Source: a bacterium (GTDB taxonomy: Bacteria > Zhuqueibacterota > Zhuqueibacteria > Oleimicrobiales > Geothermoviventaceae). From it: DNA of 64,000 bases. Below are positions 37,746 through 46,550 of this stretch, in pieces. The number at the start of each line of letters is the position of its first letter. Positions within the stretch are counted from its first letter, which is position 1. The DNA lies in contig JAPWUV010000010.1 of NCBI GenBank assembly GCA_028275345.1, positions 120,738-184,737 of the forward strand, written 5' to 3'. The notes under the pieces are model-generated. The model had not been told where the DNA came from, did no database searches, and worked only from the letters and a program-made list of their open reading frames with translations. The position numbers and the translations under genes were made by a program.

Positions 37746-38834
37746 ATGCTCATCGGCATTGTGGGACTGCCCCTCTCGGGAAAAACGACGCTCTTCAACG
37801 CCCTCACCGGAAGCCGCATCCACGTGGACCCGTTTGGCGGCCGACGGGAGACGCACCGCGCCGTAGTGCAAGTCCCCGATCCCCGCCTCCACAAGCTGGC
37901 CGAAATCTTCCTCCCCGAGAAGCTCACTCCCGCCACCGTGGAATACGTGGATACGGCCGGCGTACGGGAATCCGACCGTGCCCGCGGCGGGCTGGACGAT
38001 GAGCTCCTCGGCTACCTCCGCACCGTGGACGAGATCCTCCTCGTGCTGCGCGCCTTCCGCAACCCCAATGTGCCACACCCCCGCGGCGAGATCAACCCCG
38101 TGCGCGACGCGGAACAGCTCCTCTCCGACCTCCTCATCTCCGATCTCGCCATCGTGGAGGCTCGCGTGGCACGACTGGAGAAGTCCGTCCCCAAATCCCA
38201 CAACGAAGCCGAGAGGCTCGAACTCGAGATTTTGCGGCGCTTCCAGCGCACACTCGAAGAGGGGAAACCCTTGCGATCCCTCCCCCTCGAGCCGGAAGAG
38301 CGCAAGGCCGTCCGAGGCTATGGTTTCTTGACCCTGAAGCCCACCCTGCTCGTGCTCAACCTCGACGAAAGCGATCTGCCTCGAAGCGAGGACCTCGTCC
38401 ATCAGCTCGACCGGTTTCGCAGCGATCCAGCCACCTCTACCCTCGCCCTCTGCGCGCAGATCGAAATGGAGATCGCCCAGCTCGATCCCGCGGACCGCCA
38501 GACTTTTCTCGAGGACCTCGGCTTGCCCGAGCCAGCGATGTCGCGCCTCATTCGCGCTTCGTACGAACTGCTGGGACTGGTCACCTTCTTCACCTACGAG
38601 TCCAGGGAGGTCCGCGCCTGGACCATCCCGCAGGGCACTCCGGCCCGGCGCGCCGCAGGGACCATCCACAGCGATATGGAACGCGGCTTCATCCGCGCGG
38701 AGGTCGTCTCGTACGACGACCTCGTCCGCTGCGGCTCCATCGCCAAGTGCCGCGAGTCGGGCGCCTTGCGTCTGGAAGGCAAGGACTATCTGGTCCGCGA
38801 TGGCGACATCATCACCTTCCGCTTCGCCGCCTGA
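37746..38834 (+). CDS. YchF-like (OLA1) ATPase/GTPase with TGS-like C-terminal domain
   Basis: A 362-residue Obg-superfamily P-loop protein. G1 is GLPLSGKTT (residues 7-15; the family usually has GLPNVGKST), G3 is DTAG, and the nucleotide-specificity motif NLDE replaces NKxD, as in YchF, which prefers ATP. A coiled-coil region (about 130-200) and the YchF C-terminal domain (VRAWTIPQGTPARRAAGTIH, then GKDYLVRDGDIITFRF) follow. It is divergent from housekeeping YchF, and a second, standard copy may exist elsewhere. ATG follows GAGGGAGGTGCAACC. Confidence 0.87.
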   Translation: MLIGIVGLPLSGKTTLFNALTGSRIHVDPFGGRRETHRAVVQVPDPRLHKLAEIFLPEKLTPATVEYVDTAGVRESDRARGGLDDELLGYLRTVDEILLVLRAFRNPNVPHPRGEINPVRDAEQLLSDLLISDLAIVEARVARLEKSVPKSHNEAERLELEILRRFQRTLEEGKPLRSLPLEPEERKAVRGYGFLTLKPTLLVLNLDESDLPRSEDLVHQLDRFRSDPATSTLALCAQIEMEIAQLDPADRQTFLEDLGLPEPAMSRLIRASYELLGLVTFFTYESREVRAWTIPQGTPARRAAGTIHSDMERGFIRAEVVSYDDLVRCGSIAKCRESGALRLEGKDYLVRDGDIITFRFAA

Positions 38835-38946
38835 ACCCTCCTTTCGAGCGGACCCCGCTTCCCTGGCCCGCAAGTTGCACCCCCCTTCGGGACCGACAAC
38901 GGAAGTGCGGCCGAAGCGTCGTCCGTCACCTCGGGGAGAGCTTTCG

Positions 38947-39966
38947 ATGAAAACCCAACTCAGCCGCGCCGGGAAAATCCTGCTCGGCCTCGCGATTAGC
39001 GGCGTTTTCCTCTACCTCGCCCTGCGGGAAGTCCGCCTGCGAGACGTCTGGCTCGCCCTGCGTCAAGCCCAATTCGCCTGGTTCCTCCCGGCGCTCCTGG
39101 TCATGTTCGCCAGTCACTACCTGCGGGCTTACCGCCACCGCTTCCTCCTTCTGCCCATTCGCCTTTTCCGCACCTGGCCGCTCTTCCGGGCCCTGATGAT
39201 CGGCTACATGGCGAACACGCTGCTCCCCGCGCACCTCGGGGAGTTCCTCCGCGCCTACGTGGTGGGCCGTGAAGGGAAAATGCCCGCCTCCTCCGCGCTG
39301 GCCACCATCGCCGTCGAGCGCATCCTCGACGTCTTCACCCTGCTCCTTCTGATGATCCTCACCCTGCTCGTCTTCCCCTTTCCCGCTTGGGTGCGCACCA
39401 GCGGGTATTTGACCCTGGCGACCGCAGGATTGCTCCTCCTCGCGCTCCTCTGGATGAAGCGCAAACGGGCGGCCGCCGCCGAGCTCGTCCGACGCAGCTT
39501 TCGTCCGGTATCGCGCAAGTTCGCGGAGAAGTTGGCAGGGCTGGCGGAAAACTTCGTCGAGGGACTCACCCCCCTGCGACGCCCGAGCCACTACGCGCTA
39601 GTGGCCGCCACATCCGTCCTCGTCTGGGCGTGCTACGCCGGCGTCATCTACCTGCTCTTCCGCGCCTACGGCCTCGATGCCCGCTACGCCCTCGGCCTGA
39701 AGGCGACCGTCGTGACCTTAGTGATCACCACCATCGCCGTGGTCGTGCCCAGCTCACCCGGCTACGTGGGAACCTACCACTGGCTTTGCATGAAGTCCCT
39801 GGAGCTCTTCGCAGTTCCCCCCGAGGTCGCCCTCAGCTACGCCCTGGCTCTCCACGCCCTGAACATGCTCCCCGTAGCAGCGTTGGGCCTCGCCCTGGCC
39901 TGGCGAGAAGGCTATTCCCTCTCCCGACTGTCCCAGCAACCGGCCGCCGAAACCCCACCGGCCTGA
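38947..39966 (+). CDS. Lysylphosphatidylglycerol-synthase-TM (UPF0104) family membrane protein
   Basis: Second paralogue in the window, 339 residues with about eight hydrophobic segments. The family motif is clearer here: MANTLLPAHLGEFLRAYVVG, then ALATIAVERILDV, and the C-terminal VVPSSPGYVGTYHWL block. ATG at 38947 follows GGGGAGAGC; the upstream in-frame extension overlaps ychF-like coding sequence and is rejected. Probably flips or modifies a polar lipid; the substrate is unknown. Confidence 0.88.
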   Translation: MKTQLSRAGKILLGLAISGVFLYLALREVRLRDVWLALRQAQFAWFLPALLVMFASHYLRAYRHRFLLLPIRLFRTWPLFRALMIGYMANTLLPAHLGEFLRAYVVGREGKMPASSALATIAVERILDVFTLLLLMILTLLVFPFPAWVRTSGYLTLATAGLLLLALLWMKRKRAAAAELVRRSFRPVSRKFAEKLAGLAENFVEGLTPLRRPSHYALVAATSVLVWACYAGVIYLLFRAYGLDARYALGLKATVVTLVITTIAVVVPSSPGYVGTYHWLCMKSLELFAVPPEVALSYALALHALNMLPVAALGLALAWREGYSLSRLSQQPAAETPPA

Positions 39967-40011
39967 GCGCGTATCTCCGACACCTTCCCTGCGCCCGGGC
40001 CTGAGGCGCTT

Positions 40012-40779
40012 TCATGCCCTGGGGGCCAAGACTACCAGCGCGCGCACCAGCTCCTCCCCGTTGGCTACGTCCCGTATCCGAATGCGGCAGAGGTGCTCCC
40101 GCGGCGAGAACTCCCCTCGCTCCAGCTCCAAACGGACCTCATCCCCCAGTCGCGCCGGCCTGCGATACTCGATCCGCCACCGCCTCATCCACCATTCCCC
40201 GGGGCCACCCCGATGCACGAGATCGGAGATCCAACGCAGGTACGCGGTATTGTTCACATGGCCGTATCCGTCTAGCTCAGAGTAGCCGACTACGCGGGTG
40301 TGGCACGCCTCCGGCTCCCCCATCAGGCTCTCCTCCACCCCCTCCGGCCAGGGGGAAACGCCTTCCTCCGGCTCGAAGGCGAGACGCTCTTCCAGCTCCT
40401 TGGCGAGAGGAATCGGGCGAGCTGTCCCCGCATCGATGTAGACCCACTCCGCCCGTCCCCCTCCCAACACCTCCTCCGTGCGCGCGTCGAGGAAGCGATA
40501 CTCGCGGTGGACCGATACCCGCTTGCGCTTGCTGAGCCAGGTCTCCACCAGAATCTCATCGTCCAGCATCCAGGGCCGGAACAGCTCGGTATCAAATCGC
40601 CGCATCACCCAGCCGCTGCGTTGCGACCGATACCACTGCGTCCCGAAACCGTGGTGCTCGGTCACGGCAATGCTCACGTCTTGAGCCACGTTCTGCACGA
40701 ACCAGGCATGCGCCCAATCGTCCGGACCTACGTAATTCCCCGTCACCTTGAACCACTTCCGGAACCTGCCTTCGCTCAT
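40012..40779 (-). CDS. Acyl-ACP thioesterase (FatA/FatB-like, double hotdog)
   Basis: A 255-residue soluble protein of two hotdog folds. The N-terminal half carries FKVTGNYVGPDDWAHAWFVQ and a long helix; RFDTELFRPWMLDDEILVETW is the central substrate-binding strand set. The second half holds GYSELDGYGHVNNTAYLRWI with the Asn-His pair used in catalysis. These enzymes release fatty acids from acyl carrier protein, setting chain length. ATG at 40779 follows GGAGGTGGAA. It is divergent from the aldo/keto reductase at 41069, with 289 bp between them and no recognised gene in that gap. Confidence 0.87.
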   Translation of the reverse strand: MSEGRFRKWFKVTGNYVGPDDWAHAWFVQNVAQDVSIAVTEHHGFGTQWYRSQRSGWVMRRFDTELFRPWMLDDEILVETWLSKRKRVSVHREYRFLDARTEEVLGGGRAEWVYIDAGTARPIPLAKELEERLAFEPEEGVSPWPEGVEESLMGEPEACHTRVVGYSELDGYGHVNNTAYLRWISDLVHRGGPGEWWMRRWRIEYRRPARLGDEVRLELERGEFSPREHLCRIRIRDVANGEELVRALVVLAPRA

Positions 40780-41068
40780 TTCCACCTCCAACCCAGAGGG
40801 TCCGAAGTCCCGTGCAAGGTTGGGCCGCTCCCGCTCCACCGCTCGGCACGAAATCTACGGAATGCTCGGCGGTCCTCCAAGACGAAGCTCCGCCAGCCGT
40901 CCGGAATATTCTCTACCGACCGGTTGTTCCAGCCCGAGGCAGGGAGAACGCATCGAGGAGCGCTTTTCCGGCCGCCGAGTCCTCGCGTGCCTCGGCACGC
41001 CCGGCGATCATGAGCCTCTGTTCAAAAAGGGAGCGAGCTGTTCTGTCGACCAGAACTGGAGGGAACCG

Positions 41069-42049
41069 ATGCGCAAACGGAAGCTTGGCTGGACAGGGGA
41101 AGAGATCACGGTGATCGGGCTTGGGGCCTGGGCCCTCGGCGGAGGAGGATGGGCCTACGGCTGGGGACCGCAGGACGATCGCGACTCCCTCGCCACCATC
41201 CGCCGGGCCCTCGACCTCGGCATCCAGTGGATCGACACCGCGGCAGTGTATGGCCTCGGCCATTCGGAGGAAATCGTCGGCAGAGCCATTCGCGGCCGAC
41301 GGCACGAGGTCTTTCTGGCCACAAAATGCGGCTTGGTTTGGGATAGCGGGGGATACATCCACGGCCGGCTCAAGGCTTGGAGCGTTCGTCGGGAACTGGA
41401 GGCGAGCCTGCGGCGCCTCGGCACCGACGTCATCGACCTGTACCAGATTCATTGGCCCAACCCGGAGGAAGAGATCGAAGAAGCTTGGGCCGAGCTCGCC
41501 AAAGCGGTCGATGAGGGAAAAGTCCGCTACCTCGGCGTTTCCAACTTCGACGTGGCACAGATGGAACGCCTCCGCCGGATCCACCCCATCGCCTCCCTCC
41601 AGCCGCCCTACTCCCCACTGAACCGGGGCATCGAGAAAGACATCCTGTCCTACTGCGCAATGCACGACATCGGCGTCATCGCCTACAGCCCGCTGGCCAA
41701 CGGGCTCCTCACCGGCAAGTTCACGCGGGAGAGGGTCGTCAACCTCCCTTCGGACGACTGGCGACGGCGCGCCCCGGCTTTCCAGGAACCGCAGCTCAGC
41801 GTGAACCTAGCCTTTGTCGAGCGACTCCAAGCGATCGCGGCGCGGTACGGACGCCCCGTCTCCCACCTGGCCATCGCCTGGATCCTCCGGCGCCCCGAAG
41901 TGACCGCGGCCATCGTGGGAGCCAGAAAGCCCTCCCAGATCGAAGAAACGGCGGGAGCCTCGGATTGGGACTTGCCAGCCGAGGTGCTGGCGGAGGTGGA
42001 TGAGCTCATCCAGTGGCGAGAGGGACAGCTTCCGGCCCCTCGGTCATGA
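41069..42049 (+). CDS. Aldo/keto reductase
   Basis: A 326-residue aldo/keto reductase. The tetrad is Asp/Tyr in WIDTAAVYGLGHSEE, Lys in LATKCGLV and His in LYQIHWPNPEE; YLGVSNFDVAQM and AIVGARKPSQIEE complete the barrel and cofactor site. It is distantly similar to the reductase at 20638 but belongs to a different subgroup (it lacks the same substrate loops). ATG at 41069 follows GGAGGGAACCG; the frame upstream to 40748 is not coding-like. Substrate unknown. Confidence 0.92.
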   Translation: MRKRKLGWTGEEITVIGLGAWALGGGGWAYGWGPQDDRDSLATIRRALDLGIQWIDTAAVYGLGHSEEIVGRAIRGRRHEVFLATKCGLVWDSGGYIHGRLKAWSVRRELEASLRRLGTDVIDLYQIHWPNPEEEIEEAWAELAKAVDEGKVRYLGVSNFDVAQMERLRRIHPIASLQPPYSPLNRGIEKDILSYCAMHDIGVIAYSPLANGLLTGKFTRERVVNLPSDDWRRRAPAFQEPQLSVNLAFVERLQAIAARYGRPVSHLAIAWILRRPEVTAAIVGARKPSQIEETAGASDWDLPAEVLAEVDELIQWREGQLPAPRS

Positions 42050-42058
42050 GAGGGAGCG

Positions 42059-42619
42059 TCACCACTGGGAGAGCCGCTCGAGGAGGGAACGGTACGGTCC
42101 GGTGTGCATCTCGGGACGGAAATAGACCTTCCGCATGTAATCCAGCGCCCCCGCCACCCGCTCGAAAAGCAGGAACAGGCGCCGGAAAAGCTCGCTCCCG
42201 GGGATGGAGAGGGAACTGTCGAACTCGTACACGGAGTAGTAGGAACGCTCCCCCTCGCGGGTGTACAGATCCATCACCCCCATGCGCTCCACATAGTCCC
42301 GCAGGATTCCGGTCATGAACAGCGTGAAGTCCCCGATGTGCCGACGGATCTCCCGCTCACGGAAGGGATCGAACCGGGGGGCCGCCGGTCGCGCGTGCTC
42401 CTCCGCTTCCAAGAGCATGTCCACGACCGTGGTGAGCCGCTGACCGCGCAGATCCCGGATCCGGTAGAGGTTCTCCGTGCGAGCAAACCGCGTGAGAACG
42501 CCCGAAACGTAGTCCGCCACCTGCGCATCCGACAGGCCCAGATCGCCGAAGGCCGCACCGGTCCATCGGCGGAAGAAGCGGTACAGCCCCTCGTAGCGCT
42601 CGGGAATCTCGGGAAGCAT
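42059..42619 (-). CDS. Hypothetical protein, 186 aa
   Basis: I do not recognise this family. The protein is soluble, mostly helical and rich in Arg, Glu and aromatic residues. Noticeable stretches are RRHIGDFTLFMTGILRDYV in the middle and FRRLFLLFERVAGALDYMRK near the end. No signal peptide. The ATG at 42619 has a strong GGAGGTAAGGGC site; two in-frame codons upstream are rejected. It converges on the aldo/keto reductase gene (9 bp apart) and lies downstream of the URO-D-like gene by 209 bp. Confidence 0.6.
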   Translation of the reverse strand: MLPEIPERYEGLYRFFRRWTGAAFGDLGLSDAQVADYVSGVLTRFARTENLYRIRDLRGQRLTTVVDMLLEAEEHARPAAPRFDPFREREIRRHIGDFTLFMTGILRDYVERMGVMDLYTREGERSYYSVYEFDSSLSIPGSELFRRLFLLFERVAGALDYMRKVYFRPEMHTGPYRSLLERLSQW

Positions 42620-42828
42620 GCCCTTACCTCCACGCAGGACCATCCCGTCGCAGCTTCAGTCGAGTTCCCGAGAGTTTTCTACGACTCCGTCCTCACCTCG
42701 GATCCCCACCGCCGAACGATGGGAATCCCTCGCGCCGCGAACCTTGCGCCTTGCCGAAAAGCCGCCGCGAGTTCCATCCCCGCGGACTCGTCTCCGCGCA
42801 GTGCGAAGCCTGGGCCGCGGACGGGCGG

Positions 42829-43899
42829 TCAATCGTAGCGGCCGTACCGGCGCACTAAATCCAGGATGTAGCAGTATCTCTGGAATCCAACCGTATCCGG
42901 CACCGAATGGTCCGTGTGGTAGATGTAGGCTCCGTCCTCCATCGCCACGGCGAATTTGGTCCGGATTTCCTCTTCGATCACCGCCGGGTCCGGGTGGGAC
43001 ATCTTCCGGGCATCGATGCCGCCCATGAAAGCCAGCTTGTCGCCGTACAGCCGCTTCAACTCCACCAAATCCATCCCGGCTTTGGATTCCAGAGGTTGAA
43101 GACAGTCGAACCCCGCACGGATCAGATCCGGGATCAGGGCCTTCACGCAGCCGCAACTGTGCAGGATCACCTTAAGCCCCCGCGCGTGGAAGAAGTCCAC
43201 CATCCTCCGGTCCGCCGGGAAGATCAACTCGCGGTAGGCTCGCGGAGAGAAGAGGCTCGCGTTCCGGTAGCCCATGTCGTTGAATAGCCACACACCGTCG
43301 AAATCGAAGCCGCGGGCCATCATCTCCTCCGCCCCGGCGATGGTCAGATCGGCGATCGTATCGAAGATCTCCTTGACCCAGGCGGGATCCTCCACCATCG
43401 CCATGAGCAGATTCTCACTCCCCACAAACCCCTGCGCCCGATCGTAGCCGGTAGCCATGGTGAATACGCAGAAGTACCCCCGCTCCTTGGCCTGCTTGAA
43501 CTGAGGCAGCAACGTGTCCCAGTCCACACGGCTATCATTCCACCGCAGCCTCTCGCGCCGCTCCTCCCACTTCGCCCGATCCGTGATCGGGAACTCCAAG
43601 TACGCCGGGGTCGAGGTCTGGTGCTTCCAGTCCTTGCGCACCGCCCCATCCGCGTTTCGGACGATCCGGTACTCCTCCGTCTCCTCCAGCACCTCCGTCG
43701 GCATCTGAAAGCTGCTGTTGAAGCTGAAGAGACGGAACTCGTACCCGAAGAATTCCGCCACGTCGGCATCCTGCGGCAAACCCTCTCGACGCCAGCGCTC
43801 GATGGTCGTCGGCCACGGCTCATCGTGGATCGGCACGCGGTCTGGTTTCCGATGGGATAGTGCCAAGAGCACCCGTTCCCGCGATGTCATCCCGGCCAT
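42829..43899 (-). CDS. Uroporphyrinogen decarboxylase-superfamily methyltransferase-like protein
   Basis: A 356-residue URO-D-fold protein. The segment VILHSCGCVKALIPDLIRAG has the His-X-Cys pair, and FDCLQPLE follows it, as in the zinc-dependent corrinoid methyltransferase branch (MtaA, CmuA, MtbA) rather than HemE, which lacks this zinc site. The N terminus TSRERVLLALSHRKPDRVPI is typical of that branch. Likely role: methyl transfer from an unknown methoxylated or methylated compound to a corrinoid protein or coenzyme. No corrinoid protein is encoded nearby. ATG at 43899 follows GAGGAACGAC. Confidence 0.8.
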   Translation of the reverse strand: MAGMTSRERVLLALSHRKPDRVPIHDEPWPTTIERWRREGLPQDADVAEFFGYEFRLFSFNSSFQMPTEVLEETEEYRIVRNADGAVRKDWKHQTSTPAYLEFPITDRAKWEERRERLRWNDSRVDWDTLLPQFKQAKERGYFCVFTMATGYDRAQGFVGSENLLMAMVEDPAWVKEIFDTIADLTIAGAEEMMARGFDFDGVWLFNDMGYRNASLFSPRAYRELIFPADRRMVDFFHARGLKVILHSCGCVKALIPDLIRAGFDCLQPLESKAGMDLVELKRLYGDKLAFMGGIDARKMSHPDPAVIEEEIRTKFAVAMEDGAYIYHTDHSVPDTVGFQRYCYILDLVRRYGRYD

Positions 43900-43955
43900 G
43901 TCGTTCCTCGCCAATTGCTCATCCGCGCCTTTCCCGTCTCGGCGAACCCTGTCCC

Positions 43956-44951
43956 CTAGCCTTGCGACCGCCACAGCGAAACGATCGCGCCCAGTATCCG
44001 GTCCTTCTCCCGCAGCATCTCCGCCTTGGACGCGCAATACACCGTCCCGGCCCCCGCCCCCGCATGCCCATCCCCGATGTTCAGCCTACGCATGATCTCC
44101 CCCACGTTCTTCCTATGCTCCCGCCCCGCAAGGCTGATCCCCAGCGACATGGACACGCTGAGATCCGTCGTCTTCAGCCCGCCCCGAAACAGGTTCCGGA
44201 TCTCCACCACGGCTTTAGCTTCCGGATAGATGAGAAACGCCAGCTTCTTGATCACCCGAGGCTGCCGAGGGTAGCTCGTGAAATCCAGCACGATGATCTC
44301 CCGATCCGGATCCTCCGGAGCAAAGGCAGCCTGCCGCCGGATGATCTCCAGCATCTCCTCTTCCTGCTGGTGGTACTCCTCGTAGGCGGAGGCGATCTCC
44401 GGAGAGGCGGCCACCTCCTCCAGCGGAAAGTCCCGCACCTTCCGGACCAGCCACCTGAGGAAAGCTTCGCGCTGCGGCGGCGCTCCCTCCTGCGCCTTGA
44501 TCGCCGCATCCACGATCTTGCCCGGGGTAGGCCTCCGCCATTCCTCCACCGAGCTAAAACGGAAGCTGTCCAGAAGGTCGGCCTCCGCCACCGCCTGCTC
44601 GTAGAACTCCGGGAAATCGACGCGCTCCCGGTAGTACTCGTACACAACCCGAGCGCAGGAGTCCAGAAGCGCAAAGCGGCCGGGGAGGGAACCCGGCTCG
44701 ATCCCCCGGTACTTCAGCTCCTCGAGATTGCCCTCGTGGTGATCAAACCACAAACCGCACTCCAGGGGGTACGGCAGATCGCAAACGATATCCTCCGCCG
44801 TGATGGTGAGCCGCGATTCCGCGATCGTGCGCGGCCCGGCGAACAGGAATCGATCCACCCCCTCGGCGCGACTCACCAGCGCGGCGCTCACCACGCCATC
44901 GAAGTCGTTGTGGGTGACGATCTTGCGCTGCGGAACCCTTTCCTCCATCAT
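43956..44951 (-). CDS. DHH-family phosphoesterase
   Basis: A protein of about 331 residues in the DHH/DHHA1 superfamily. Motif I is THNDFDGVVSAAL, the name-giving DHH occurs in LWFDHHEGN, and acidic residues in VCDLPYP and LLDSFRF supply further metal ligands. The C-terminal GDGHAGAGAGTVYC resembles the DHHA1 glycine-rich substrate-binding loop. Relatives include NrnA-type nanoRNases and c-di-AMP phosphodiesterases; the substrate here is not predictable. The start ATG at 44951 overlaps the stop of the TrmH-family gene by 4 bp (ATGA). Confidence 0.8.
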   Translation of the reverse strand: MMEERVPQRKIVTHNDFDGVVSAALVSRAEGVDRFLFAGPRTIAESRLTITAEDIVCDLPYPLECGLWFDHHEGNLEELKYRGIEPGSLPGRFALLDSCARVVYEYYRERVDFPEFYEQAVAEADLLDSFRFSSVEEWRRPTPGKIVDAAIKAQEGAPPQREAFLRWLVRKVRDFPLEEVAASPEIASAYEEYHQQEEEMLEIIRRQAAFAPEDPDREIIVLDFTSYPRQPRVIKKLAFLIYPEAKAVVEIRNLFRGGLKTTDLSVSMSLGISLAGREHRKNVGEIMRRLNIGDGHAGAGAGTVYCASKAEMLREKDRILGAIVSLWRSQG

Positions 44952-45631
44952 GGCCTGGGATCCAATCGGCTCTCCCCACCGCTTCCTCGAAGCCACCGAC
45001 AGCCCGCATCGGCCGCACCTGCGTCCGTCTGCCGAACCAGACGCGTCGCCGAAACCGAGCCCTCGTTCGCCCGCAGCTCCCCCCATGCCCCTTCCGGCTG
45101 AGCTGCGTCCCAGTGCCTCAGGATCTCGTACACGGCGATCCCAAAGGCCACCGACACATTCAGCGAAGTCTTGCGGCCGAACATGGGGATGAAAACGGCC
45201 GCATCCGCGAGGGCCAGCACCTCCTCGCTGACGCCATGCCATTCATTCCCGACCACCAGCGCCAGCGGGAACCGATACGACCAGTCCCGGTAGGACACGC
45301 ACGGCTCCGTCTTCTCCAGCACGACGATCTGACAGCCCCTCGCCCGCAGGTCCCTGACCGCCTCCGCCGCCGTCCGCGTGTAGCGCCACGGCACCGACTC
45401 CTCCGCCCCCAACGCCGTCTTGCGCACCTCGTTCCGAGGCGGCGTGGCGGTGATCCCGCAGAGAACCAACTCCTCCAGCCGCGCCGCGTCCGCCGTCCGG
45501 AACATGGCCCCCACATTGTAGGCGGAGCGGATGTTGTCCAGCACGCCCACGATCGGAAAACGCCCCGACCCCAGCCGCCGCAGCAGCTCCTCCTGCTCCT
45601 GAACCTGCTCTTCCAACGAGAGCTTCCGCAT
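44948..45631 (-). CDS. TrmH/SpoU-family RNA 2'-O-methyltransferase
   Basis: SAM-dependent trefoil-knot methyltransferase, 227 residues. Motif 1 is VLDNIRSAYNVGAMFRTADA with the catalytic Arg and Asn, motif 2 is LALVVGNEWHGVS, and motif 3 is FIPMFGRKTSLNVSVAFGIAVYE. The conserved block ends near residue 180 and the last 45 residues have no clear counterpart. ATG at 45631 is used; the ribosome binding site is weak, and the gene overlaps the next by 4 bp. The target RNA (tRNA or 23S rRNA) is unknown. Confidence 0.88.
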   Translation of the reverse strand: MRKLSLEEQVQEQEELLRRLGSGRFPIVGVLDNIRSAYNVGAMFRTADAARLEELVLCGITATPPRNEVRKTALGAEESVPWRYTRTAAEAVRDLRARGCQIVVLEKTEPCVSYRDWSYRFPLALVVGNEWHGVSEEVLALADAAVFIPMFGRKTSLNVSVAFGIAVYEILRHWDAAQPEGAWGELRANEGSVSATRLVRQTDAGAADAGCRWLRGSGGESRLDPRP

Positions 45632-45633
45632 CC

Positions 45634-46542
45634 TCACGCCAGAAATCCCGCTGGCTCCACCGGCTCCATTCGCGGCTCTGCCCATCCCATCAGCGAAGCT
45701 TGCGCCCCGTAGAACAGGAGCTTCACCACCACCCGAATCAAGACGAAAAGCTGCTGCCACACGATCAGGAGCGCGATCCTCGCCGGCGCCGGACCATCGA
45801 GCACCGCAGCGCCGAGGTTGTACGTCCCCAGCGCCAGCGCGCCCGTGAGGAGCACCAACCCGTACAGCCCTGCCGCGCGCCAGAACCTGCCACCAAAAAG
45901 GAAGCCCACCGCCTCCCGCAACGCTCCCCGCGCCCGGTGCTCCTCATGCCGGACGGCCAGGAGCTTCGCGTAATCGAACACCAGGTTCACAAACCACAGC
46001 CCGGAAAGGATCCCCAGCACCGCAAGGACTCGCGCGCACACCCAAGCCCCCGGCGATGCCGAAAGGCTGAACAACGCCACAAGTCCCTTCCCGACCAGAA
46101 AACCCACCCCGATCGCCGCCGCGTAGGCGGGCAAGGAGATGAGGAACAACCGCAGGAAACAGCCGAAGAAACGGGCGCCGTCGGACAACACTTCGAAAAC
46201 CGGACGCGGCTCCGGAAGCAGCAGGCTCCGAACCGCGCCGCCGAGCAGGAACGTCACCGTGAGGAGATAGATCGCCGCGCCCGTAGCAGCCAAGGCGAGC
46301 AGCGTCGGGAAAAGCCCCGCATGCTCGTAGGCTAGATCCCCGAGGAAGCGCAAGCTGAGTTCCGCAGCCACCCGGTCGCTGGCCAGACTGTGGCCGATGG
46401 AGCGCTGCAAAGCCTTTCCCAACGGCATCGAGGCGAAATAGGCGAGGACAAGCCCCGGCACGTAAAAGAGCCACACCACCCGGAAGTGCCGCCGCACCCT
46501 CCGCCAGCCCTCGGCATAGCAACTCCACACGCCCGAAACCAT
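45634..46542 (-). CDS. Polytopic membrane protein of unknown function
   Basis: A 302-residue protein with about six hydrophobic segments and a basic N terminus, WRRVRRHFRVVW, beginning just before the first segment. The overall pattern resembles integral membrane proteins of the DUF4013-like type, but I cannot name a family with confidence. It starts 8 bp after the M1 peptidase gene and ends 2 bp before the RNA methyltransferase gene, so all three are probably one transcript. Confidence 0.6.
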   Translation of the reverse strand: MVSGVWSCYAEGWRRVRRHFRVVWLFYVPGLVLAYFASMPLGKALQRSIGHSLASDRVAAELSLRFLGDLAYEHAGLFPTLLALAATGAAIYLLTVTFLLGGAVRSLLLPEPRPVFEVLSDGARFFGCFLRLFLISLPAYAAAIGVGFLVGKGLVALFSLSASPGAWVCARVLAVLGILSGLWFVNLVFDYAKLLAVRHEEHRARGALREAVGFLFGGRFWRAAGLYGLVLLTGALALGTYNLGAAVLDGPAPARIALLIVWQQLFVLIRVVVKLLFYGAQASLMGWAEPRMEPVEPAGFLA

Positions 46543-46550
46543 GGCTCACC

